64,000 bases of DNA from NCBI GenBank assembly GCA_963169105.1, contig OY720639.1:54727848-54791847 (forward strand), in the 5' to 3' direction. The DNA is from Ceriagrion tenellum (taxonomy: Eukaryota > Arthropoda > Insecta > Odonata > Coenagrionidae). The number at the start of each line of letters is the position of its first letter. Position 1 is the stretch's first letter. The notes below the pieces were generated by a model. The model had not been told where the DNA came from. It saw nothing but the letters and a program-made list of their open reading frames with translations, and searched no databases. Of this stretch, positions 10,740-23,985 are shown one piece after another. A program made the position numbers and the translations under genes.

Positions 10740-13700
10740 ATTCTTAAATGTTGGTCAAAAATATCTCCTGGGTTATTTTATGGGAAAGAAGTGTCAAAAA
10801 CGTTGTAGAAGTGTTTAAGAAAGAGGTGATTGTGAAAGTTTATATGAAAGAAGTGTTTAAAGAGGGTTACTACCATCACTGATATGCAAGGTGGCAGCGT
10901 GAAATTTTTTAGAAACAAATAGAGACATTTTTCAAATCATTTTTATGTTTTGTAACTTTCATTTCAAGTCATTCATAACTTTATGAACTTGCTTTAGAGG
11001 AGAAATCCATAAGTATGCTATTTCCATCCTCGGACATTAATGCTTTTCAATTGTCTGTACGTGGCTGATTCATTTTAAACTCACTCGTTTGTATACGATA
11101 CACGAATAAAAAATCATTCATCTGAATTGTGATTCCTATACCTTCCAAGCGATTGCAGTCCAGGAAACTATTTTTTTTCGTGTGAAATTTTTATATTTAT
11201 ATTCCTCCTCAACAGGATGACTTCAAAGTAACGTTTCAGATAGTCCCTCAGTATTTTCAGTTCTGTCTTAGTTTAGCGAAAATCAGTTTTTTGGTCAAGT
11301 TAATGAAATTTAGACTATTTGGTATTCAATTCAATTTTAAAAGCGGAAATAGCAACCTGGATTTACGAGTGAATAGCACGACGAATGCTGAATAAAATTT
11401 TTCATTCCTTATCATCCACTATTTTTCTAATTATTGATGAATGGAATTTAGTATACGTACCACGTAAGAGTCGTCTGCAATATATTTTGCTAAGTGTTAA
11501 CAAATGCCCGGAGAATCCTGAATTTGACGCTTCTGTGTCGGGGTCTCTTCTCAAAAACTCCCTCATTTCTTCTCAAGTGTCATTATACAGTCTCGACGCA
11601 ATAAAGTGAGTCCATTTCTTAGACGCCAATTTCCTCCATTTCAGACTTTTTATATATCCTTTTACGGTCTCATCAATTTTTGAAATTCCCCTCCATTAAT
11701 CTCATTTTCCTTTCTCCACGTCTGTTATTTCTTCCCCTTTCCTAAAATCCTTTCCAATTAACCACACTCCTTGTACCCTCGCCCCCTAAAGCGGTTTTTC
11801 TGAATCCTGCGTCTGGCACGAAGCCCTACAAGGATTGATTTTGTCTACTAGACCCATTTTGAGTTTGAAATATTTGTCTTTTTTGAATCACCTTCTTGAC
11901 AAAAATAACCGACCTGTTTTTCTCAAAGATTTTTCCACAGTTTGCAAGGATTTGAGTTCGATTAGTAATATCATGCAGATAATTACCCTTGTAAAGGTAT
12001 GATTAAACTAAAATTTGCCATATTTGACTATAAATTTGTGTTCTTTGAGCTTTAGCTGACCCTTACCTTTTATTATCGTGTGGCTTAATCGCAGAAAAAT
12101 ATTGAACAACAATGCTACCCTGGGACTACATAAAATGAAAACAATCTGAAGTCCTTTTAAAGGCTGTCATAAGAGGAATATGATAATTGGCACTTAGCAA
12201 TACGATATTATAGATATATTTTTTACCAGGTTAGCTAAAATATAGCACCTTGAGGAATAACTCGATTATTAAATGTCGTGAATTAGAGAAAACTGAAGTG
12301 AAGAGAATCCTGAAGTGAATTTATCCTGAAGGTGCTATATTTCCCTAATCCGATTAAGCAATGATTGCAGAAATGAAATTATATTCGTATTCCATTCAGA
12401 TTCCGCTCAGAAAACTGCGATTAGTTTCTAATTTTCCTAAATACTCGCCATGGAAATAATAATAATAAGCTCATTGGCAATGTTTGATATTACGAAGAGA
12501 TACTTGTGCTCAATTACCATGATTATGAATAAATATGCTAATTCGTCCTTACTATAGTAGAGTTCCTGATTTTTTTGCTGCAGCTGGTGAATAATTTTTA
12601 TTCTTTATGATTATGTTTCCTTAGACATCAACGACCATTTTCAAGACATTTTCTGCTGACTCTGCCCCGACTCTATGAAAATCATGATCATTGCGCGCGA
12701 ATGGACGAAGGTCTTTTTTGAAATATTTACATTGTCAATCAAAGCGAGTTAAGGATGCAAATGCGCTGAAATTGATTGAAATCAGCAACTGAAGAGGAAA
12801 AGGAGGTCGTCATTTCTTTTCATTGCGCTTTATAATCCATTTACTTGCAATTCGCCTCTGATCTCTTTCTCTTTGTATTATTTGTCCCTATCTACTACTC
12901 TTTTAATGACGGATGTCCGAACCACCCCTGGCTAATACCTGTGCGATTGATTGCATGGTTTTATGTAAATAAGGAAGTTACATGGCAACCTTCTGTTTTT
13001 ATCCTCCAAGCTCCTAATTTGACCGAATTTCTCACTAAAAATATGATCCATGCGATTAAGCTCGTAAGGACTAACATATCTACCTTGTTTATTTAATCCA
13101 TAAAACTTCTGTATTCAGTGTTGTTTATCATTCAGTACCGCAGAAATCTCGAGTCCCTTACTGCAAGAGATAAGAGATGAAAGCTGATGAACGTAGGATT
13201 TCGATTATTTGATCAGCCCCAGATTATTTTGCACCTCAGGGTCATGGTTTGAGTGAAATATTTTGAGGTCACCGCTGAAATATGTATCTTTTACCAGGCT
13301 ACAAAAAATGTTTGCAAAAACATTACGACCTCATGTGGGATTATCTATGAACTTAATCCAATCGATGTAATATCTATGGCTACAGAAAAAGTATAATTTT
13401 GCTATCTTCTAGGATTAACATACCTTTGAATTACTTTTCCGTATTCATTCTACAAATTCCAACGAATCAGTATCTTCCTCTACCGTTGAAACTTGTCTAT
13501 TAAAAAATAAATTACCTAAAACATTTGTAACTTACCATTCCGAGCGCCGTATTGAAGACAGAGGACAGTATCATGGTAAAATATATCCTAATTAGGATTC
13601 GAGAATCATTTTAGTTACCTAGAAATGTTTCGTTTTGTGGATCATCTCATAAAATACTCTTTTTATGGACTTCATGAATGCATTTGTTACTTGAACGGTC

Positions 13701-16120
13701 TCATATGACAGTTAAGTTTGGACGATTCAAAATGCAGAGCAAAATCGATTACTGGCAGACAAAATGTGAGGTTAGAGGAAAATGATGAAGATCAAAAGGG
13801 TGGAGAGAATCAACAATGAAAAGGTGCTTTGTAGGATAGGAGAAATTGAAATACTATATTAGAACTTTGAGAAGGATAAGAGTCAAACTTATGGGAAAAA
13901 TATAGCTTTATGACGGCCAATTGTATTTCGGATACAGGGGCACATACAACAGTGCGCTCCGTACGCGTTAGCTGTTTGGAGAGTGGCGAGTATAGCATTG
14001 AATTGGTGGCTCTTGCTGAAAACGTTAATTTTTGAAGTTCAGCGAGATTTGTGTATTTCTTAAAAAATCGCTTATTATGAGTAAAATGACGAAATAAATA
14101 ATTATGCCATTCTTCGAAAATCCATCTGGACCAGAATTAATACGCTGTACTCCAATATAATAGCTATAAAGTCACCAGTGGAATCTCGTGACCTGTAAAA
14201 AAATAGTCAAATTTTACGTAAAATTAACAATCACTTGTAAAACCAGTATTGCGATAGGGATCAATGGTTTTTTCTTGGAAAGAAAAAATATTTTTAACGC
14301 CTGATTCACCAGGATGGATCTCTTTGAAAACCTCAGTTAAACCCGTTTAAATCTCATGAAAGTAAAATATAATCCGAATTAAATTAAGCTTTTTATGATT
14401 AGGCAGAATGCTGAAATTCCATTCATTATATTATTTTTTAGAATAATAACCGGGTAGTGGCTTGTGACATTTTAATTCTGTAAAATAATCAATTAGCAAT
14501 AATAAATTTATCGTAGAAAAATAGTGTGTTGTTGAACAGTAAATATATTTGATTAGCGTTCTATTCGATTACACTACAGGTAAATATTGACGCTAAACGA
14601 GCTATCTACGAAAATTTTTATGCGCCGGTGGAAGTCATAATCCTCTTTTTCACATATTGCGTAGGCTTTCCCCTTTAAATAACTCTCGTTATTAGTATAT
14701 CTCATTGTAATTATGGTGTCATTTACGTTAATGTATGAGTATTCAATTTATTTATTCTTAGGTGATTTATATTTCCATGGGTGTATTGTACGACAATCAC
14801 AAGTGGTTTTAAATTATGAGTATGAAATTATGGCTCGTATATTTTTTCCGCATCAATATGATGCTGGTGATGACCGATATGACTAGGGGAATGACACATC
14901 TGTGTTAAGATGGAGACCCATAGTGGCTCCCCTATTGTGCCGATTACCTATTGTAAGCTTGCCAACCTCAAAATTTAATATAGTATAGGAGGTTTATTTA
15001 TATTTATTTTTTTCATGTTATTACGTTCATGTACTCTGATGATTTTTTTCTCCCGAGTTGTCCTCAGCCTGCTGTTTAAATGTATCTGTATGTCCACAGT
15101 GAATCGTAATACACCTTGGAACAAGATGTTCCATGACATTAGCCTACAAGTCAAAAATGGATTACATTGGATTACTTGAAGAGACTTCACTGTCAACTAT
15201 CATACAAAAACACACCATTTCACATGACTGCAAGAATTCAGGAACAAGAAGCCAGGTGCTCATCAGGAAAACTCGAAAATACAAGCATAATGATGAATAT
15301 GGCAAAGCCTATCATAATAAGGGTATTTCAACAGGTCGAATATTGCTATTTTATTATAACTGTAGTCGATATATTTTTACTGCCATTTAATGCTTCTTTA
15401 AAACATGGCATTGACAAGATCACTTCTATTGGACAACTTTCCAACATAGGCCGTAATAAAAGCTGATACTTAACTATCAAGAAATAAAAATGTAACTGAT
15501 AGAATTGATTAAAAGGGAACTTTCAACGATCCAAACAAAAGATTTGCAGTAAGACCTACGATAAGATCCAAACGAAAAACGCATATTGTATTGATAATCT
15601 GGACACAGAAAATAGGTCAATTTTATTGGATAATCACCCCGTGAATCTAACCGCATAATGTCGCCATACACTTTCCTTTATGCTAACTAGAATGAGTTGC
15701 CAACCTTCACTTCAAGTTGGAACTTTTCTATAGAACATTTGTGAAATGAATTACATTACGCTGTGAGAGTGGTTAGCATGATTAAACCAGAACATCCAAA
15801 TGAGAATATTAATGGCTATTTAACGAGGTAATATAGGAAACACAAGTGTCTTTGAAACTCGCTATCTTGGGAGAATGCATTTTTACTACTAACATACTTC
15901 GTAGCAGTTAACTCTCTAATGCTCTGGTAATATGGCGGAATATCAAGTTGAGCTTTTGAGTTTCTGTGCTGCCACATCCTCTCACACAAAATGCTCTGGA
16001 TGGCTTTTTAATGGCTGTCCGCCTTCCAAGCACTTCCAGTGTTCACAGCCAGTTTCAGGCAAAATATAAAGCACGCTTTAATAATGATTTGAAATGAGGG
16101 GGTCGATGTTACATTATTGC
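10740..16120. other. AT-rich stretch, nothing recognised
   Basis: No mobile element, tRNA or convincing exon was found. Frames at 11385-11609, 12845-13096, 14975-15196 (minus) and 15133-15466 are under 100 codons with no motif. Confidence 0.5.
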
Positions 16121-16426
16121 CGCTTTAGGTGTCATGTGTTCTCAACTTCATATGCCTCTCTAGGATTTTGTTTGTTTTGTGTGATTACACTGGAAAAACT
16201 AGAATCGCCACGGGTAGGATAGAGAGAGGGTATGGGAAAGGGGAGTGGATGGGAAGAGGACACATGAAAGGGTGGGAGGGTGGAGGAAGAGAGGATACAC
16301 AAACCCTCGTCACAAAATAATGGAAAAATGGTAGTAAAACCTGAACAGTCCTTCGAAAATTAAACAATTTCACTCCCTTGGATTGGCAACAAAAACTGCA
16401 CATTTCATATAATCCATTGCCAAAGG

Positions 16427-16681
16427 ATGCTAGCATTCGAGGGGTATTATGAAAACCCAAGTAACCACTGCAAAAACAACATAACTTGGAGCTTCCTCCT
16501 GGGGATATTTCTCTTTCCTGAGGGACTTCGTCCTTCCAAAATGGTTAGTAATAAGGAGGAACTTGAAACTGAACGGAAACTGCAATTGACATATAACGCT
16601 GACAGGGTCATCCTTGTAAGGAAACCCTTGGATGGCACATCCTTGAGGCCTAGGCAGCTCCATGAGCGACCATCTTTCTGA
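16427..16681 (+). CDS. Small unassigned open frame
   Basis: Not recognised. The last 45 residues are charged and mixed (for example NKEELETERKLQLTYNADR), unlike the low-complexity frames elsewhere. Two frames on the opposite strand are open over the same interval, so openness here is weak evidence. There is no upstream promoter or Kozak-like context, the initiation codon is not an ATG, and no pair of splice sites frames it; a GTAAGG lies inside, near 16615. It could be a fragment of a decayed exon or chance. Confidence 0.12.
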   Translation: MLAFEGYYENPSNHCKNNITWSFLLGIFLFPEGLRPSKMVSNKEELETERKLQLTYNADRVILVRKPLDGTSLRPRQLHERPSF

Positions 16682-16689
16682 AGTTATTT

Positions 16690-19040
16690 TTTTCTCCTCT
16701 TATATATTACTTAAGTATAGGCGAAGTTATATTTTTAGGACGGCTTAATGGTTCAGGGCTTACGCCTGAGAAGCATCACAAAAATCTCATATTAAATATA
16801 GTTAAAATAAGTGCAGCACACACAAATATAGCTATGCTCTGTACAACACACTTCTTCAGACACATTATTACCATAACTGTTTCGCTATCCACGACTAAAT
16901 TCACGATATCACGACTTTCAGATTCAGCACTGTGTACAACCGCGGTGTGCAAGACATATAATGGCGAAATTAAATGTTCGCACTCTTCTTGCATTCGCAG
17001 ACTTTAAAAGCATCTAATACTCAATGAAGCATACAACTAAAAGCTAAGGACAACGCTTATCCCAAATTTCCCCTGGCAGAATTGTAAGCTCGAGAAGTGT
17101 CGGCTTGTTGCTCACGGTCAACTATCTCACTCAAAGCTGCAGAAGCTTGAATCGAATTCACTTGCATCTTTACTTTATGGCTTGAAGTAACCACCAATAT
17201 TCAAAGTTCTATGGGATCAAAGGCTTTAATCTAATTCTTAAGATGACTGCACGCGAAAATTGGGGAGAGATTTAGGGAATTGAACTTAACTTCAGCAAAT
17301 TCAAGACAATATTCAGTTATGCCAGCCTTATAATTTTTATACTTACCTGTTATTTCATTCCCAAACATCGTAGAAATACCATTGGTCCCGGAAGAAGGTG
17401 CTGGAGACCATTTGAATCTTCAATTATGTACGAGATACTCGAAAGCAAAAATTGAAACCCTGAAATTGTACGGTTTTCCGGAATCTGGAAAATCTCGCGC
17501 CTCTAATGCTTTGGTATGTTTCAGCGCATTTTAGATGATTGGCACGAATTTGTTATTTTTCGGTACTGCAGATATGGCTGCACAAGAACAGGCTTTCTCC
17601 CCCTTTCATCTTGCTTCCCCGTGGGTAGGACTGTCAAACAAATGATCGTTTCCCCGAAATATATTTTATCGCTTGGTCACTATTGCATGTCCTAAAAGAG
17701 AGAACTGTATATTTGTGCTTAAACTAAAATTCTGAAGGCAAAAGGCCACCTTTAATTGATAAGGTATGAGTTTAGTTGTACGGTGAATATTTTGTTTTGA
17801 TTTCCCATGTAGATGATAGAAGCCAATAATCGGCAGAAACGATATTTAAATAAGAAAATTGGTTAGGAAAATGAATGAGCGTGTTCTATTAAGGGATTAA
17901 GGAAGTGTTTAAAGGAAAGAGCGAGCAAAGGATCCGAGAGATGGATGAGACAAATGTATCTCCTTATGGAAGAATAATGGAATGGAATGGTAGAGGATCA
18001 TCGGGAGGAAGTCCCATGCTTTCTCCTTTTCTGCGAATCATTCAAGTTATTTACAGTTGTTCTTTGTGAGAGAGGATATATTTGAGTATACACCATCCTT
18101 TCGGACGTTTTCTTAATTAATTTGTATTTTTGTCTCCGCAATGACAAATCCCATTGATCAGAGTCTGCAATTAGTTTGTTGGAATCTTTGGAGCCAAGTG
18201 CAGGCACAAAATAAAGTGTATCTGAATTATCATGTCTTCTACAAGCCGCGGCTCGTAGTTCGCTAAAGTGTTGTAAAGCTTTGTTTTAATTTTGATTTAT
18301 CTTTCTGATGTTCAATAAGTTTAGTTTTAAGATATATGCTTAAAAATCGGTCTGGTCAAAAGATAATGTATAATCTAGAGGGGATAGTTAATCTACTGTA
18401 GATTCTGATGAAGAATTTATTACTAATGAATGCTGCTAAACTTAACTATGGTGAGATAGTGAAATTTTATCGGGAGATTCTCTTCTACGTATACCTTGAG
18501 TTAATTTATAGAATTTATAGTGCATGCTATTTCGTGTAATTATTCCGAATGGACTAGTTTTGTTTAAAACCTGGCGTACTATTTACAGTTTTATTAATAG
18601 CATTTAGTGGAAAATCTCTGGTTTGATTAGCACTTTATTGTCATTTGTAATGATGCATAACTCTTTATCGAAGTGTTGTGCATTTCTGTAACTATGCATG
18701 AATGGGACAAAACACGAGCAATCATGCATAACAATATGTCTTTCAAATCACCTGCACCCTAAAATCCCTCGAAACTGTGCAAAATGAAAACGATTCACTC
18801 GCGCTATGGAAGAACTGGTCGCATTCTTCGCGATTTTGTATGGCAAAGAGGTGTCAAAAGCAAATTACAGGAGTATACCTAGTGGAATGAAAAATGGAGT
18901 GAATAGCGGAATAGTTAGTATCTCGGAAATCAAAATAATACCGTGCTTATACGTAGCTCCCAAAATATCAAAGTGGATATCATTGACAACGATAAAAAAC
19001 TACTGATTCAGTGATGAAGTACTACGTTACAAAATAGGAA
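16690..19040. other. AT-rich stretch, nothing recognised
   Basis: Short frames only; 17998-18207 on the minus strand is 69 codons and hydrophilic, but without domain or splice context. No repeat was identified. Confidence 0.45.
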
Positions 19041-19049
19041 GTAGACATT

Positions 19050-19640
19050 TTGATAGATAGAGAATTTATTTTTCTCTGGGACATTGTCCCTAGAGTACAA
19101 CAAGAACACTACATAACAGTTTGTCTAGGTTCCGATATACATCAATAGAATATTCAATTTTTATCATAAAAACAATATTTTTAACAGAAGTAGTTATAAT
19201 AACATTCAAGTTGACATATAAAATTTTGGTGATCCATGTATACACATGAGGAGGAGAAAGGAAAACTTGTTTGCCTAATAACATATCTTATGAATACGGC
19301 TTTTAAATTGTTTCAGAGACTGCAGTTTCTTTCTTCAGTCACGGAGTTCCACAGTTTTGCACCGACAACTTGGAATGACTTTTTAAAGGTTACGGTGCGG
19401 TGTCCTAGGTAACATAGATATTCAGATGAGGATTCAGTGACCATTGTGAGAGTAGATAGTGAGACTGGGAAGAGGTTTAGAAGGTATTCAGGTTGCTTTT
19501 AAGGGAAGAGGGAGTGGAGAGATGTAGCCAGTAGGTACGTTCGACGGAAAACTGTAGAAACCCATCAAAGCTGCTGGAGATTCAGGGTGATATGCTCATC
19601 CCGCCGGAGATTGAATGTAAATAATATTTTGGAATTTTGA
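19050..19640 (-). mobile_element. 3' end of a non-LTR retrotransposon (decayed)
   Basis: The minus strand translates into the extreme C-terminus of a non-LTR reverse transcriptase protein. LRRDEHITL near 19610 leads to FKKSFQVVGAKLWNS near 19390-19340, then, after one frameshift, SLKQFKSRIHKICY and a stop. The GAKLWNS ... SLxxFK arrangement is typical of the end of Jockey/R1/CR1-like ORF2 proteins. The frame has two in-frame stops and a frameshift, so it is dead. About 200 bp of presumptive 3' UTR follows, down to about 19050. The endonuclease and RT core are absent, as in ordinary 5' truncation. The family differs from the plus-strand CR1/L2-like copies. Confidence 0.7.
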
Positions 19641-20755
19641 ATATAATATTTTGGACCAGATGGTTAGGAAGTACTCTGTTTTGACAGGCACTAAACGATT
19701 GCCAGTCCATTATTTTGACAAAAATTAGATGTGAAAGCTATAAGTGCATGGGTTGCGTACAAAATTTTAATCTCTCTTGAAATATAACGAATGGAATGCA
19801 TAAAATGTTATCAGAAGAGCTTGTCTTATATTACGTCATCTAGATGTTTTTCCCTAACCCACAGAAAAATTTTTCGAAATAAGTTTTGACAAATTAAGGA
19901 ATAAGGGAAGGGAAATAGGAGTGAAGGTATTTGCGATTCATGTTGAAAATCGATATATGGGAAATTCTCGGTACGTACTGCCACTGTCTGAGAGCGTAAA
20001 ACATGTTCAAATTTGCATAAAAAATCATTTGAACTGTTTGATTCAATCCATATACTCAATGGCCATGCTGTTTTTCTTGATATTCTTATATTTGCGTAAT
20101 AATTCTAATTTTAAGTAATTGATCTACAAAAATGTTGCATAATATTTTCTTTAGCGCCGTAATTTTATTATACACGTGAAAATGATGCGCAGAATGATAA
20201 ATGAATGAATTCAGTCTTTAAAAAATCATCATACGTTAAAGAACTTTTTCAGAACAAAAGTATATCTTACATAAAGGATTAATGTTCAGCGATAGTGAAA
20301 GAAAAAGCCATCACGTATCTTTATACCGATAAAAATATTCACGATTACATTGTTGTATAATGAAAATTTAAGAAAGTAAATTAACGCGTAAATTCCAAAA
20401 GGATGAATCAAACATTATGGGACAACATGGAACTAGTTTGCAATTAAAATTGTAAAAAGCCCAACAAGCAGCGAGAAAAAACAATGGTAGTCAACATGAC
20501 CACCACTGGCGTTTTGGTATGCGAGTAGTCGGGGATCAAGGGTGGCAGAATTAAGGCGGATACTGACAGCAACAAAACGCCTTCTTTGAATGTTGGCGTT
20601 TGTGACATACCGGCATAAATTACGGAATCAGCACAAATATACGTTTGATCACGATGTAAACAGGACACTTTGATACGAAAAAAGAATATTAAGGGACTAC
20701 AACAACTCTATCTCCAGAAGCAAGGAATAATCATAAGAGGAGACAAAAAGTTGAT
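19641..20755. other. Nothing recognised
   Basis: AT-rich, with frames under 80 codons and no recognisable element. Confidence 0.45.
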
Positions 20756-21240
20756 AGGATGGATAGAGAGGGATTGTATTGGCCGGGACGAGGAAGGAAG
20801 TGAAAGTGTGGAAATGAGATGTGCTGCCTGGACCCAACGTGCCCGGAATACTTGCATGACCCACTGCGCCACCCTTCCCCCACCCTCAACAGTATACCCT
20901 CCATTGTGGGTCACGTCCCCCCCCCCTTTGAATACGTGCGAACGGGACCCACGTGGACGTGCACAGGGTTTTTTGAGAGGAGGACAGGGCTCGGCGGATG
21001 TCGACGCGAGAGTTTGAAGTCGCGTCATGCAGTTTCCGGCGCCACCTTGTTATTAGTTGGGTGATGAGTTGTCGCAGTGTACCCCCGCCAATACCAGGGT
21101 GTACCCACTGCAGGAGATTGTCGAGAAGAATCGGTAATAGGGGCCTGAAGGTTTCCGGCTACCAGCTTGCTTCTTTCAATCGGCGGAGTTCAGTGTTGGT
21201 TTGCTGGTGAGGGTGCCCGGGTGGACGCTGAAGGAAGAAA
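20756..21240. other. CpG-rich, GC-rich block
   Basis: Overlapping frames on both strands run through C/G-rich sequence with many CpG and a run of 10 or more C near 20918-20930. Near 21205 the sequence CTGGTGAGGG resembles a splice donor on the plus strand. It could be a promoter or non-coding first exon. It abuts the CR1/L2-like relic at 21270 directly, so it could also be part of an insertion. No protein family is recognisable. Confidence 0.35.
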
Positions 21241-21269
21241 CTGGCAGACATGAAGAATTAAAAACAATA

Positions 21270-21885
21270 CATATGTGGCACATCATTGAAGAAACTGCAA
21301 TTTGTTAAGCGTATATTAGGAAGGTCCTCGAATGAAAAAGTAAAAGAGAGATGTTACTTCGCTCTGGTTAGGCCACACGTCGTATACGCCGCGAGCGTTT
21401 GGGAACCTAGTCATAAAGATTTAACCAAAATGAATAATAAAATACAAATGAAAATCTGCACGCTTCATTCAAAACTGCTATGAGCGAACATATAGTGTCT
21501 TAAAACATTTAGAGGAATTAAGGTGAGAGCCCCTACATACTCGGAGGCTACACGCTAGGCTTAGGTTGCTTGAGATATTCTGTACTGGTGTGTTTCAGAG
21601 CGACACGGAGAAAATTATCATGACGCCTCACTACATCTCTACCAGAGGTGATAAAATTAAGAGAAATACATTGCCGAACAGATTGGTCCAAACAGTTGTT
21701 CTTTCTGCGTACAATAAGTGACCACAATAAAAACTGAGCTCCACTAAATACACTCCCATTATACACGTCACCGTTTCGCCTCCCGAAACCTTATCCCTTT
21801 CATCTTTACTCGGCTGGACTCCTAACACCCCCTGCCGCACGCCCTTGTGGCGGATCACTGGGTAGTATGTAGCTGTACATGTATC
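21270..21885 (+). mobile_element. CR1/L2-like retrotransposon 3' end, copy 1
   Basis: The translation from about 21286 gives KKLQFVKRILGR, then EKVKERCYFALVRPH and VVYAASVWEP. This is the conserved segment following the RT fingers/palm in CR1, L2 and Jockey-like ORF2 proteins (consensus-like KExxYxxLVRPxxEYxxxVWxP). A stop at 21481 and frameshifts break it. It resumes with LLEIFCTGVFQSDTEKIIM near 21570 and DKIKRNTLPNR, followed by a 3' UTR ending GGTAGTATGTAGCTGTACAT near 21880. It shares its last 300 bp with copies near 30.5, 38.2, 50.7 and 59.3 kb. It is 5'-truncated and inactive. Confidence 0.75.
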
Positions 21886-23985
21886 AAGTCATTCCTTCTC
21901 GGGGTTTGCACGGTGAATAAGAGCATATTTCTGGGTGTGGTTGGTTTGACTAGGTTTCAGGACTAGGAGAGCACTTCAAGGTGCAGTGCTCAACACAGTG
22001 AAATTTGTCGAATAGGAGTTTAAACAGTGGATCCCTTGTCGCCTTCCATCTAGAGCAGGCGGAAGCCGATGCTCAGTTTTACTCCCTCTTTACTCGGATT
22101 CTCAGAAATTCTCTCCCTTATCAAACCCACCTTCATGACCAATCGGCCATAATGAACTTAATTATCCATCACTCCCACCCGCAATACTTTCAAACGATTT
22201 AATGGGGATTGTCAAAGTTAATAGGAGGGCGTATTTTGGTAGTTTGTTCACAATATTGAAGGAGACCGCGACTCAATGTGAGTCGAAAAAAATAACAAAT
22301 GCCATCTTAAGGTTTTTTTAATTTTTAGTGTTTTCCATGTTTAGTATTTTTCTATCTTTTCATTTTAGTGTTGGTATGGCTTTATCCATTCTTGAATTAA
22401 ACACAATTTGATATCTTGTTCAGTTATAAATTTATAACGTAGATAGGTATAGCTACTAGTATCAAATACAAAACTTGATTTTTCTTAGCAGCAATAATAA
22501 TGGATTTATGTACAAATAAGTCATCATGCAATTAAACCACCCACTTTTGAGACGAGTACATTTCTATTAAGGCCTAAAATGTTGTCCTTCTCTCATTGTA
22601 CCATCGTGAGCTCTCGGAATGGTAATAGGGATTTTGGCGTGTTCCAGAGTTTGAAGGGAAGGGGGTGGTTTAACGGGCCCAGAAGGAAAAGGGCAAAGGA
22701 CAATTCGACACATGTTCGCGCTGTGTCCTGAGCCACTCCGTGCTCGCTGAATGTGATCACGGAATCGATGTTCTGCTCCTTCTGTGGGAGAAAGGAGAAA
22801 CTTGAGGCATTGGATTTGAAGCTCGGAGCTAGGGAAGGAGGAAAAAGGTTTTTGAGGGCGAAAAAAACTGGAGCAAGCGCTTGCGGTTCACCCGTGGCCA
22901 GAGCTTGCTTCGAAAAACCGAATGCAATTTCTAAGAAAAAAAGGAAATTCCTTTATCTGAGTATCTTTTTTCCAATGTGGGGTGGACTCAGTGTCTCTAA
23001 CTGGAACCGTGAAATTGCCCGTGAAAGTAGGTGAAGCATTAGCCGTGAAATCGTGAATACGAAGACTTGAGATTTTTTATCATACGGCGAAGTCTGTTCT
23101 CTACGCTTTCCCGTATTTGTCGTCACATTTCCTGTAGGCGACTACCACTAAGGTTTACAGCCCTTACAAGTGTGATAGTGGTCGGATAGAGTTCGAAAAC
23201 CTGTGTTTGAAGCTTAATATGCAACAATCTATTTTTTACATCACTTGTCTTGAATCATATGATAGTTCTAAAAATACTGTAGCAATTTAATAAAGACCAC
23301 TTGCAAGCATCACTATCACCTCTAAACGTTCCTTCAAAAAATGTATCATTCCGGCAGCCTCGCATATATTCGGGCTTTTATAGTGATTGCATTTTGTGAT
23401 GTAACTTGTTTTCTGTCTCCCGAACGGTAGTGGAAAAATATGAAATGAGATTCATTGAATACTGCTTGAAAATTTTTCTTGTATGCAAGATATATCCTAT
23501 GTGCTAACATTTTTTCAAAGGAATGAACTTGTAGGGTGGTCGCATAGTGCGAGTTATCCTTTTCCTAGAAGTCAGATGATAGTACAACAAATGTAGGTAA
23601 GTACTGTGAAAGATTCATTAAAAGTTATTATCAAACATTCCGTGAATCACCTCCTGGCGTTCTTTCAACTAAATGCTAAACTCCCGCAGCCTTGCACTAA
23701 ATTTGAGCTTGTGTGGTCATCGCATCGTTTGAGTTATCATTTTTCTGGAAACCAAAATTGGCGTAAATAATAATAAAAAATCAATTTAAACATTTTCTGC
23801 GACAGTTTTGTGAATATCCACCTTGCGTTCTTTCAATGAAATGGAAGGGTCAAGCCACATCGCGCTACATTCAGGCTGATACGGTGATCTTATTGCGTGA
23901 ATTATTATCGCATCGGATGTTCTTTTAACGAAACTTAAGTGCACAGCAGCCAAATGGAATGAGACAAAACTATCATCCGTGATGA
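21886..23985. other. Mostly featureless; small open frame at 22753-23034
   Basis: The 93-codon plus-strand frame at 22753-23034 begins MFCSFCGRKEKLEAL within six residues of its start and is Lys-rich. A CxxC pair alone does not define a zinc finger and I do not recognise it. A GGTGAAG donor-like sequence lies at its end. Nothing else stands out. Confidence 0.3.

Noticed and set aside
19090..19284. 64-codon minus-strand frame as a separate gene
   Set aside because: It overlaps the end and 3' UTR of the decayed non-LTR element.
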